A DNA stretch of 42,165 bases from Pseudoalteromonas sp. BSi20652. GTDB lineage: Bacteria > Pseudomonadota > Gammaproteobacteria > Enterobacterales > Alteromonadaceae. Under the pieces are notes generated by a model. The model searched no databases and was not told the origin of the DNA. It saw nothing but the letters and a program-made list of their open reading frames with translations. The stretch is from the NCBI RefSeq assembly GCF_000239855.1, contig NZ_BADT01000002.1, positions 1 to 42,165 of the forward strand. Reading direction: 5' to 3'. Positions within the stretch are counted from its first letter, which is position 1, and each line of letters starts with the position of its first letter. A program made the translations under genes and the position numbers. Shown piece by piece: positions 1 through 6,685 of the stretch.

Positions 1-1
1 C

Positions 2-673
2 GCGGGTTCTGCGCTTAAAGCGTTAGAAGGCGAGAAAGAGTGGGAAGATAAGATTGTTGAGCTTGCAAACGCACTTGATACTTACATCCCAGAGCCAGAG
101 CGTGACATCGATAAGCCTTTCATCATGCCTATCGAAGACGTTTTCTCAATCCAGGGTCGTGGTACAGTTGTAACTGGTCGTGTTGAAGCTGGTATCATCC
201 GCATCAATGACGAAGTAGAAATTGTTGGTATCAATGATACAACTCGTTCTACTTGTACTGGTGTTGAAATGTTCCGTAAGCTTCTAGACGAAGGTCGTGC
301 TGGCGAAAACATCGGCGCACTTCTACGTGGTACTAAGCGTGAAGACGTTGAACGTGGTCAAGTACTAGCTAAGCCTGGTTCAATCAACCCACATACTACA
401 TTCACTTCAGAAGTATACGTACTTTCGAAAGATGAAGGTGGTCGTCATACTCCATTCTTCAAAGGTTACCGTCCACAGTTCTACTTCCGTACAACTGACG
501 TAACGGGTGACGTACAGTTACCAGATGGCGTAGAAATGGTAATGCCTGGTGATAACATCAAGATGACAGTAACGCTAATCGCGCCAATCGCGATGGATGA
601 AGGTCTTCGTTTTGCTATCCGTGAAGGTGGTCGTACTGTAGGTGCTGGTGTTGTAGCAACTATCGTAGCGTAA
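2..673 (+). CDS. tuf: Elongation factor Tu, 3' part (5' end outside window)
   Basis: Carries aminoacyl-tRNA to the ribosome as a GTP-bound complex in the cytoplasm. The frame is open from base 2 and ends at TAA 671-673, giving about 223 residues: the end of the G domain plus the whole of beta-barrel domains II and III. Typical EF-Tu segments are visible, such as [27 protein letters not shown] and the C-terminal [13 protein letters not shown]. The G-domain GTP-binding motifs lie upstream of the window. A strong intrinsic terminator follows at once, so this is the last gene of its transcript, as tuf is in the str operon (rpsL-rpsG-fusA-tuf). Which tuf copy it is cannot be told from here. Confidence 0.98.
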   Translation, partial: AGSALKALEGEKEWEDKIVELANALDTYIPEPERDIDKPFIMPIEDVFSIQGRGTVVTGRVEAGIIRINDEVEIVGINDTTRSTCTGVEMFRKLLDEGRAGENIGALLRGTKREDVERGQVLAKPGSINPHTTFTSEVYVLSKDEGGRHTPFFKGYRPQFYFRTTDVTGDVQLPDGVEMVMPGDNIKMTVTLIAPIAMDEGLRFAIREGGRTVGAGVVATIVA

Positions 674-697
674 TTATTAGCCTAGCTAATTTTTACC

Positions 698-727
698 AAA
701 AAACCCGAGCTTAGTCTCGGGTTTTTT
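698..727 (+). terminator. Intrinsic terminator of tuf
   Basis: Stem AAACCCGAG / CTCGGGTTT with a six-base loop, followed by a run of T, 25 bases after the tuf stop codon. Confidence 0.93.
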
Positions 728-833
728 AATGCCTAAAGAAAAGTGTTTAGTTTTCAGCTTGTAGTAGCTCGGTGTTAAATTTAGAGGGTTACGTTTGGCT
801 TTAAGTTTAAGTAATTTATATATAATTAAAGTA

Positions 834-862
834 TAAAAAAGCACGACTTTAAGCCGTGCTAT
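834..862 (-). terminator. Terminator of the dipeptidase transcript
   Basis: Read on the minus strand, AGCACG pairs with CGTGCT around a nine-base loop and is followed by six T. It lies about 45 bases beyond the dipeptidase stop codon. Between it and the tuf terminator nothing else is seen. Confidence 0.8.
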
Positions 863-907
863 TAATTAAACTCTTTGACAGATCAGACAATTGAGAACTT
901 TTACAGC

Positions 908-2131
908 TTAGTGTTTTTTCGCATATGCTTCAGCTTGCTTCCATGCTCTTAGTGTATTGCCACTTAGGATTTTTTTAATATCTGTATCGCTGTAGCCTCT
1001 ATCCATTAGGCCTTGTACTAAGTTTGGATAACTAGATACATCCTTCAAGCCAATTGGTAGTGAATCGCCAACGCCATCGTAATCAGAACCAATACCAACA
1101 TAATCTATGCCAATCAACTCTACAACGTGATCAATATGGTCAAGTACTTGTGCAAGGCTTGCAAACGGATATGGGTTTTTAGCACGGTACGCAGCATCAA
1201 AATCGTTGCTTAACTTAGTGCCTTCTTTTTTAGCAGACTCTTTTGTGCTTTTTAATTGCTTGCCCCAACTACCTGCTTTAGCGGTAACAAAGCTTGAGCC
1301 AAAGTTAATTTGAATAACGCCGCCATTTTCTTTAAGTGCCAATAGCATATCGTCATTCATATTACGCTCAAAGCCAGGCGTGTATTTACGAAGTGATGAA
1401 TGTGAGGCAATTACGGGTGTTTTAGATATATCCATAACCTGATAAAACGCATCATCAGAGATATGCGATACGTCGATTAGCATACCCATATTATTCATTG
1501 CAGTGACTAGTTCTTTACCAAATGGGCTTAAGCCTTTCCATTTACGGCGTATATCGTAAGACGAATCCGAAATATGGTTGCTTTGCGAGTGCGCTAGCGT
1601 GATGTAGCGAATACCACGGTCGTAAAAGTGCTGAAGGTTTTTCATATCGCCTTCAATTGGAGAGCCGTTTTCCATACCCATCGCTATAGAAAGCTTACCT
1701 TGTTTAAATTGCTCTTCTATATCTTTAGTTGAGCTTGCTATAGCAAACTTATCGGGTGCGCGCTGGGCTATGGCTTCCATACTATCAATAAGTTGATTAG
1801 CTAATTGGTAGCTTTTTCCTTTACCTTCAAATTCCAAATGCGCAGGAATATAAATCGACATAAACGGGGCATTTAAGCCGCCTTTTACTGCGCGAGGGTA
1901 GTCAAAATCGCCATCAGTTGTCGCTTTAGTTACATCAGCCCACGTATCGTGAATACGGTAAGGAACATCAATGTGGGTGTCGATTAAAATGGTGTCTTTA
2001 GCGAGTTTAATTGCCTTGTCAGATGCTGTTATTGTTTGTTCTGCTTGGGCTTGGCTAGTTAAAGCTAGTGATATGGCTACCACTAGAGTGCTGAGTTTTA
2101 TCATGTTTTGGCTCTTTGGGTAAAAAGCCAT
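908..2131 (-). CDS. Exported membrane-dipeptidase family protein (peptidase M19)
   Basis: Predicted zinc dipeptidase of the renal dipeptidase (M19) family, which hydrolyses dipeptides. All metal-ligand positions of the family can be seen: His53 and Asp55 in DTHIDVPYR, Glu154 in GMENGSPI, His223 in DVSHISD and His244 in IASHSSLRKY. A signal peptide ends near AQA-EQ at residue 31, so the protein is exported to the periplasm or outer surface. The start at 2131 gives an N-terminus of nine residues before a second Met (Met10, position 2104), which leads straight into the hydrophobic segment and may be the true start. It is downstream of yheT-yheU with a 37-base gap on the same strand and may be cotranscribed. 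Length 407 is normal for the bacterial family. Confidence 0.93.
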   Translation of the reverse strand: MAFYPKSQNMIKLSTLVVAISLALTSQAQAEQTITASDKAIKLAKDTILIDTHIDVPYRIHDTWADVTKATTDGDFDYPRAVKGGLNAPFMSIYIPAHLEFEGKGKSYQLANQLIDSMEAIAQRAPDKFAIASSTKDIEEQFKQGKLSIAMGMENGSPIEGDMKNLQHFYDRGIRYITLAHSQSNHISDSSYDIRRKWKGLSPFGKELVTAMNNMGMLIDVSHISDDAFYQVMDISKTPVIASHSSLRKYTPGFERNMNDDMLLALKENGGVIQINFGSSFVTAKAGSWGKQLKSTKESAKKEGTKLSNDFDAAYRAKNPYPFASLAQVLDHIDHVVELIGIDYVGIGSDYDGVGDSLPIGLKDVSSYPNLVQGLMDRGYSDTDIKKILSGNTLRAWKQAEAYAKKH

Positions 2132-2168
2132 TGTGTACGTTCAATTCAAAAGTTACAAGTACTACGCC

Positions 2169-2423
2169 TTAATCAAACGACTGTGCTTGATGCTCTTCAC
2201 TTTGTAGCGCTTTAAATTCGCCTTTTGAAATTATAGTTACAGACTCGTGTAATTCTGAGAAAAACACCATCGCTTCGCCATTTTTAAGCTGCAGCTTTAC
2301 TTGGCTTACTTTAGATTCGATGCTTGCTTCTACTTCACCGTAGTCAGTGCCTTCACGTAGAACATAGCTTTCTATTAAGTTGTATAGCGTATCTTTATCG
2401 AGTTGTTCAAAAGGGATGATCAT
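2169..2423 (-). CDS. yheU: YheU family protein (UPF0270)
   Basis: Small acidic cytoplasmic protein of 84 residues that matches the YheU/UPF0270 family in its opening ([29 protein letters not shown] read in pieces) and in the central [16 protein letters not shown] segment. Its function is not established. The start codon overlaps the yheT stop in an ATGA arrangement, so the two are translationally coupled, as in the enterobacterial yheS-yheT-yheU order. Confidence 0.92.
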   Translation of the reverse strand: MIIPFEQLDKDTLYNLIESYVLREGTDYGEVEASIESKVSQVKLQLKNGEAMVFFSELHESVTIISKGEFKALQSEEHQAQSFD

Positions 2424-3427
2424 TACTGCTTTTTACTCGCTTTATTTAAAACATGTTCCCCAAAGTAACTGGGTACGGCTTTCTCTAGCCAAAAAATAGG
2501 CTTAAACGGATTTTTTCCACTAATGAAACCAACGTGACCGCCTTTTTCTGAGATGCGCAGCGTAACATGCTCGCTCACATCTTGCCTACTAGGCACCGCT
2601 TTAATAGAAAGCATTGGGTCATCTTTTGCGTGAATAATTAATGTAGGCACAGCAATATGCTTTAAATATGGCATCGCACTGGCTTGACGATAGTAATCGT
2701 GAGCGTTTTCAAAGCCATGCAAAGGAGCAGTTATATGGTTATCAAACTCTAATAGGTCGTCAATGTTCATTAATTGATCGGTAGTGATAGATATTTGCTG
2801 CTTAATTTGTGGCAACTTACGTTGCATCGACTTTTTCATGCGATCGAGCAAATACTTTTGATAAATTTTACCTAGGCTTTTACGAATTACATCGCTTGAT
2901 GACGATAAGTCATAAGGAGCAGATACCACCGCAGCGGCGTTTAAAGGGCATGCTTGTGCTTGTTCACCTAAGTATTTAGCAAGTACGTTACCGCCAAGAG
3001 AAAAGCCAACGGCAACCATAGGTCTATTTGGATATTGTTGCTTTAGATGATTAATAAAAAAAGCTAAGTCGGCGGTATCACCACTATGATATGCGCGAGG
3101 CAAGCGATTTACTTCGGTTGAGCAATTTCTAAAGTGCATAAGCACAACTGCATAACCTTGCTTTTTTAATGCCTTCATCATGCCTTTAGCGTAAAAACTA
3201 TTTATATTACCTTCAAGGCCATGAAGGACTATAGCAAGAGGTGCAGTTTCGTTATGCGGAAGTGACCAGGCAAGCTCAATAAAATCGCCATCGGGCGTAT
3301 CAAGTTGCTCAAGTTCGTAGCGAGTGTGGTGAAATGGGCGGAAAAAACGCGGCATTATGGTTTGAACGTGACGGTTTGTCATCCACCATGCGGGTTTAAA
3401 CTTATGGATCATGTTTGTACTACACAC
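2423..3427 (-). CDS. yheT: YheT-type alpha/beta hydrolase
   Basis: Alpha/beta-hydrolase fold protein of the YheT family, a predicted esterase or lipase whose natural substrate is unknown. The oxyanion segment LHGLEGN (about 68-74), nucleophile elbow GFSLGG with Ser143, acid Asp269/Asp270 in HAKDDPML and His298 in KGGHVGF give a complete triad. The N-terminal block with [11 protein letters not shown] is typical of the family. Starts at Met1 or Met6 are both possible; the second matches relatives better. It overlaps yheU by 4 bases. In enterobacteria yheT follows yheS directly; here about 3.2 kb of accessory DNA and a small membrane gene separate them. Confidence 0.94.
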   Translation of the reverse strand: MCSTNMIHKFKPAWWMTNRHVQTIMPRFFRPFHHTRYELEQLDTPDGDFIELAWSLPHNETAPLAIVLHGLEGNINSFYAKGMMKALKKQGYAVVLMHFRNCSTEVNRLPRAYHSGDTADLAFFINHLKQQYPNRPMVAVGFSLGGNVLAKYLGEQAQACPLNAAAVVSAPYDLSSSSDVIRKSLGKIYQKYLLDRMKKSMQRKLPQIKQQISITTDQLMNIDDLLEFDNHITAPLHGFENAHDYYRQASAMPYLKHIAVPTLIIHAKDDPMLSIKAVPSRQDVSEHVTLRISEKGGHVGFISGKNPFKPIFWLEKAVPSYFGEHVLNKASKKQ

Positions 3428-3463
3428 TTTGCAAAAACGAATCGCTAGTGTACCAAAAAGAAT

Positions 3464-3498
3464 AAAAAGCGCCTAATTAGTAACGAATTAGGCGCTTT
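3464..3498 (-). terminator. Terminator of the small membrane protein gene
   Basis: Perfect 13-base inverted repeat AAAGCGCCTAATT / AATTAGGCGCTTT with a seven-base loop. On the minus strand it ends in TTTTTA. It lies 12 bases after the stop of the 48-residue gene and isolates yheT from it. Confidence 0.9.
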
Positions 3499-3509
3499 GT
3501 GCGTCGTGC

Positions 3510-3656
3510 TTAATTTTGTTCAGGAACTTCTGCATCGTGTATTTTTTTCAAAAAGAAAAAAGCAAAAAAGATACACAGAGAAACAACAATAGTTAAAAAT
3601 CCAAATGACATAAATAAAACAGGATCTGTAAAAAAGTCTCTAAAAAATACGTTCAT
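3510..3656 (-). CDS. 48-residue single-pass membrane protein (DUF3149-like)
   Basis: A short gene encoding 48 residues: N-terminus MNVFFRDFFTDPVLF, one long hydrophobic segment at about residues 15-36, a KK stop-transfer pair, and a short hydrophilic tail ending in EVPEQN. The layout resembles DUF3149 small membrane proteins, but that match is from memory and only moderate. Support for a real gene is strong: Shine-Dalgarno GAGGGG eight bases before ATG 3656, a perfect terminator just after the stop, and a well-formed promoter with an FNR-like box upstream. The implied role is in the membrane under oxygen limitation, an inference from the promoter only. Confidence 0.85.
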   Translation of the reverse strand: MNVFFRDFFTDPVLFMSFGFLTIVVSLCIFFAFFFLKKIHDAEVPEQN

Positions 3657-3678
3657 GAGTTGTTCCCCTCGTTGTTGA

Positions 3679-3727
3679 TGGGTTAATCATAGGCCGACTT
3701 AGGAGCGATTGATGTGATCGAGATCAA
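3679..3727 (-). promoter_or_regulatory. Class II FNR-type promoter of the small membrane protein gene
   Basis: On the minus strand a -10 hexamer TATGAT occupies 3691-3686, placing the start of transcription near 3679. The palindrome GTGATCGAGATCAA (3714-3727) differs from the FNR consensus TTGAT-N4-ATCAA at one base and is centred at 3720.5, that is -41.5, the standard position for FNR or CRP class II activation. No good -35 hexamer is present, as expected for an activator-dependent promoter. A CRP-like reading (TGTGA-N6-TCAAG) is also possible but weaker. Confidence 0.72.
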
Positions 3728-3763
3728 GTTATTTACACAAGCAGATATAGGAGCGAAGCTAAG

Positions 3764-3777
3764 TTGATTTAGATCAT
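3764..3777. promoter_or_regulatory. Second FNR-like box
   Basis: TTGATTTAGATCAT matches TTGAT-N4-ATCAA at nine of ten defined bases. Its centre is exactly 50 bases from the first box (about -91.5 to the inferred start), nearly five helical turns, so both would lie on roughly the same face of DNA. Confidence 0.6.
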
Positions 3778-4100
3778 GCTTTAAAGGCTAATAAGTTATT
3801 ACCGAAGAGCTGTCTACGCTAAATAATGAACACCTAGCAATTATGCTTTTCAATTACTCTAAAAGTGTTGGCTTCTAAGCTCTATATGATCAATTGGTCT
3901 AAAGATCTTTTTACCCAAAGGGAAAAGCGTGAGAAGCAAATGAGGAAAGACGCAAAACCGCTTCTAAGAGTCTATATTTATAGCAGACAGTAATTTAGTT
4001 TTTATTTCCCTCTAAAAGCACAGCATCTCTTACTCTTTCCGTGAGTAATTTATCTACCCGTGAAACGATTTAATACGCTGATGGGTGACCTTGCAGCCCT
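3778..4100. other. Stretch without a recognisable gene
   Basis: AT-rich DNA with stops in all frames. A weak palindromic tract lies around GATCAATTGGTCTAAAGATC near 3888-3907. Nothing else can be supported. Confidence 0.5.
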
Positions 4101-4294
4101 CTATGCCGCACCTAAAGTCATGTGCGCAAAATCGGTTTGCATAGGGCTCAGTGCTTTAGCGCCTTCCAAAAAGTGTAGTGTGTTTAATTTTCCTTGGGGT
4201 CAATGGGCACGACATAGACGTACATACGCGGTGTTTTTTTATCCAGATAAGTACCTACATACACCACGTTTTCAGCTCTGTGTTTTTCTTTAAG
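4101..4294 (-). pseudogene. Decayed coding fragment of unknown family
   Basis: On the minus strand a reading frame (4294-4184) gives a protein-like sequence including ENVVYVGTYLDKK and MYVYVVPIDP. It then continues convincingly in the next frame (about 4198-4101) as QGKLNTLHFLEGAKALSP ending FAHMTLGAA and a TAG. Adding one C to the run of four C (G 4196-4199 on the plus strand) fuses the two into about 64 residues. There is no start codon and a stop lies just upstream, so only a remnant is left. I do not recognise the family. The overlapping plus-strand frames are less protein-like. Confidence 0.4.
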
Positions 4295-4577
4295 CTAAGC
4301 AAACGAATCATAAAACAATTATCCTGGTCTTTGCTTACATTAATTTGGGGTCTGCGTTGGGTGTGTCTTGCTTACGAAAAGCGTGTGACGTTGGCAGGCG
4401 AATAGCGTCCTTGGATTTTAACTTTTGTGTTCGAAAAATAACAAAATTCATCGGTAACTCGTTGCGAAAAAATGTGAACATAGATTAATATATGTGGACT
4501 CTCTAAATAATTTTTGAAAGCTCCGCTAAAACTGTGGCTCGTACCCCTCTTAAGTCAGGTGTGAAAGGTAGCGGGAA

Positions 4578-4731
4578 ATGGCAACGAAAAAAGATGATAT
4601 CACGCAATTATGCGATGCTATTAATGTGGATTTAGAGGGTAAAAAACACATCAATTCTATGCCAGTTTAAAGAGGAGGAGAATTACGCCCCTGCAGACAA
4701 AAAAGAGGCCCTCGAAAAATGGTTAGCTTAA
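4578..4731 (+). pseudogene. Small gene interrupted by a frameshift, unknown family
   Basis: ATG 4578, preceded by a GCGGGA tract, opens a frame MATKKDDITQLCDAINVDLE that stops at 4668-4670. From about 4660 the adjacent frame continues in protein-like fashion as QFKEEENYAPADKKEALEKW and ends at TAA 4729-4731. Joined, they would make a charged, lysine/glutamate-rich protein of about 50 residues. The function is unknown. It lies in the decayed patch between yheT and yheS. Confidence 0.42.
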
Positions 4732-4890
4732 GAAAATAATTTAGAGCTTCCTGTTTGAGTGTCGAGAAAAAATAAATCATGAAATGCAGTGTTATTTCGC
4801 ACTGACAGGATGAAAAATCACGGTTAACTCATTAAGAGCTATGTATAACACGCCTTAGTACAATGAAAAGTCGAAATGAGGGGATTTAAA

Positions 4891-4916
4891 TTGACAGTTT
4901 CAAGCAATTCTATGAT
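4891..4916 (+). promoter_or_regulatory. Possible promoter of the 4958 gene pair
   Basis: TTGACA (4891-4896) and TATGAT (4911-4916) are good hexamers, but the spacer is only 14 bases, so activity is doubtful. Confidence 0.3.
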
Positions 4917-4957
4917 AGCTTTTACTTTTAATGGAAATAAATAACAAGGAGTTGAAT

Positions 4958-5293
4958 ATGATATGTCCAGATATCAGTGAATTGGAGTTTTCTGAACGTG
5001 GAAAATTGGCAGTAAAGGAAATAAGAAGAATAAAGGATGTTAATCAATGGCTTAGCTCTGCTATTGTAGTTGGTACCTTTGCAAATATTTTTGCCGGTAA
5101 TGGTATGATAAAAAGTCATTATAACCTTACTCAAACTGATTTTAATTCTTTTAATAAGGCATTACGAGATTCCCCTAGTATTGCTAGGAAAACAATAAAA
5201 ACGATATCAGGTCTTCAAGCAATTCGAGCTAAAACAGGTAAAGAAAGACAATTTTGGAAAGCCGTATATAACGGTTGCGTGGCTGCAAAATGA
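4958..5293 (+). CDS. Protein of unknown function, 111 residues
   Basis: Starts at ATG 4958 because a good Shine-Dalgarno AAGGAG lies six bases upstream. An in-frame ATG at 4931 has no such site. The product is basic, with no signal peptide and no obvious membrane helix, though residues of about 35-50 (SSAIVVGTFANIFAG) are mildly hydrophobic. The C-terminal half is rich in Lys/Arg (KALRDSPSIARKTIKTISG, RAKTGKERQFWK). I recognise no family. Its TGA overlaps the ATG of the next gene (ATGA), so the two are probably one translational unit in the accessory patch beside a plasmid rep remnant. Confidence 0.6.
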   Translation: MICPDISELEFSERGKLAVKEIRRIKDVNQWLSSAIVVGTFANIFAGNGMIKSHYNLTQTDFNSFNKALRDSPSIARKTIKTISGLQAIRAKTGKERQFWKAVYNGCVAAK

Positions 5294-5780
5294 ACTATTT
5301 AATTTGTTTTTTTCTGTGTTTACATCATTTTTTACATATGCGGATACGTCTGAGCAAACCCTTAAAGACTATCTGACTGTTCAATATCATAACTCAATGA
5401 AAGCGTATGAGCTTAAGCTTGAAAAGTGCCAAAAAACTGAAGAAGTTATAACCCCTGATGACGTAAAGCATATTTCTGATGATTGGAACGTGATTAGTGC
5501 TGTTTTATCTTATCATTATGCAAAGGTTCAAGATTTATGCACGCATGATGAATTGGAGCAATTCACAGTACTTTCTGCAAAATTGCAGGCTTTAGAAAAT
5601 AGCGATAAGCTAATACTTGATAAGTATAATCAGTTAATTATGGCTATACCTCTATCCTACGAACGAACTAAGGCTGATTATTTTATTTTACCTGAAGGTG
5701 TACGCGAGCAGTTTTCAAATTTAGAAAAGCTAAACAGACCATTTAACCTGATGGAGACAATGGAAAATTTTGATTTATAA
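5290..5780 (+). CDS. Probable exported protein of unknown function, signal peptide frameshifted
   Basis: The body of the gene (5304-5780 frame) encodes about 150 hydrophilic residues after the sequence FTSFFTYA-DTSEQ, which looks like the end of a signal peptide. That frame has only a TTG (5304) with no ribosome site. An ATG at 5290 overlaps the upstream stop as ATGA and begins MNYLICFF, but it runs into another frame. One extra T in the seven-T run 5307-5313 would join them into a good signal peptide plus mature domain. The gene is therefore disrupted by a one-base deletion, or is switched by slippage at this run. No family is recognised; the mature part is alpha-helical in character and has two Cys. 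Confidence 0.55.
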
Positions 5781-5790
5781 AATTAAATAT

Positions 5791-6176
5791 TCATTTTAAA
5801 TTGAGCGTTTTTTTAAATTTTAATGAGAGGGTTGCGAGTGAGCGACCTCTTTTTATTGTTTTATAACTGATTGCTAAATTACTTCTCTGGTTTAATTTAT
5901 CAACTGATGCCCTGATAGCTCGACTATTTAACACTTCAAACGTTGGATGCCTATCAAAAATCTCTAGCGCAGACTTGAAATCATCAAGATAGATAACACG
6001 TTCGCCATAGATACTAAATTTCATGAGTAGCTTATACAAGCGTATTGAGTGAGATGATTGTAACTCAGCTGAATGCCTCAGTTTATATGTCGTAAATCTA
6101 TTTTTAAACTACGGATATACTTAAGGGATTCATCTGTCCATGTAATAACGACAGCGCCTCTCTTTGAAACAGCTCA
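5791..6176 (-). pseudogene. Remnant of a Rep_3-family plasmid replication initiator
   Basis: The frame 6111-5791 has the hallmark of Rep_3 initiators (theta-replicating plasmids): FTTYKLRHSAELQSSHSIRLYKLL, read in two parts, then a second winged-helix domain with SRAIRASVDKLNQRSNLAISY and KRGRSLATLSLKF. Just upstream the preceding family segment, VVITWTDESLKYIRSLK, is in the neighbouring frame (6173 to about 6104). One added A in the five-A run (T 6101-6105 on the plus strand) restores SLKNRFTTYKL. The first winged-helix domain is missing, so the gene is 5'-truncated as well as frameshifted. No iterons were found. It marks an old plasmid integration between yheT and yheS. Confidence 0.75.
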
Positions 6177-6262
6177 CTTATAAGCCTTTTGCACAAAGAG
6201 AAAAAAGATAAGTTAGCCGAGCATTAGCTATGTACTTTTCTAAAGCGCAGCGCGGCTTTAAG

Positions 6263-6685
6263 TCATACTAATCTAACATACAGCTTAATATTATTAGACT
6301 TTATCACTTCCAACATTTCAAACTCATTTACTGCTTCAATCAATATATGTTGCTGTTGTTTTTCAAGCTTTAGCTCAGTGCTTAGTAATTCTGCGCGTAT
6401 TGTGGCGTAATCACTTATTGTATTCTGGTTAGTTTTTAAATAGCTGCGTGCGGCGCGCAGGGGTTGTAATACGTGAGTATCAAACTCACTAACTACTTGC
6501 GTTAACTCATTTAGCTGCTGGGTATTAATACTTAAATTTAATGAGTCTAAATAAAGCAGTAATAAGCATAAATTGACGTTTTTTCCTTGCTGGTTTTGTA
6601 GTGCCAGCAAGGTTGTTTGTTGCTCAGGCTTTGCGTACAAGGTGCACGCAAACTGCCAAAAATGGTCGCTATTGAGCAAGTTCAT
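6263..6685 (-). CDS. DUF2390 / TIGR02444 family protein
   Basis: Cytoplasmic protein of unknown role. The sequence opens MNLLNSDHFWQFACTLYAKP and continues QNQQGKNVNLCLLLLYLDSL, both typical of the TIGR02444 family, which is often found beside the YheS-type ABC-F gene. The start at 6685 is chosen because family homology begins there; it lies 17 bases inside the end of yheS in another frame, so translation is probably coupled. That gives 140 residues. The longer frame to 6745 only shadows the yheS coiled coil. Confidence 0.85.
   Translation of the reverse strand: MNLLNSDHFWQFACTLYAKPEQQTTLLALQNQQGKNVNLCLLLLYLDSLNLSINTQQLNELTQVVSEFDTHVLQPLRAARSYLKTNQNTISDYATIRAELLSTELKLEKQQQHILIEAVNEFEMLEVIKSNNIKLYVRLV

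Noticed and set aside
3714-3729. CRP site TGTGA-N6-TCAAG over the first FNR-like box
   Set aside because: The second half-site is poor for CRP, while the FNR match is nine of ten and a second FNR-like box follows.
4060-4405. Two overlapping plus-strand frames of about 75 codons
   Set aside because: Composition is not protein-like (many Cys/His/Phe from opposite-strand sequence). The minus-strand fragments read better.
4101-4450. Integron attC or insertion-sequence end in the decayed patch
   Set aside because: No pair of core sites, no terminal inverted repeats and no transposase motif could be found by eye.
6240-6262. Hairpin AAAGCGC/GCGGCTTT after the DUF2390 gene as terminator
   Set aside because: It needs a bulge and has no T run on the minus strand. 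Left out as unproven.
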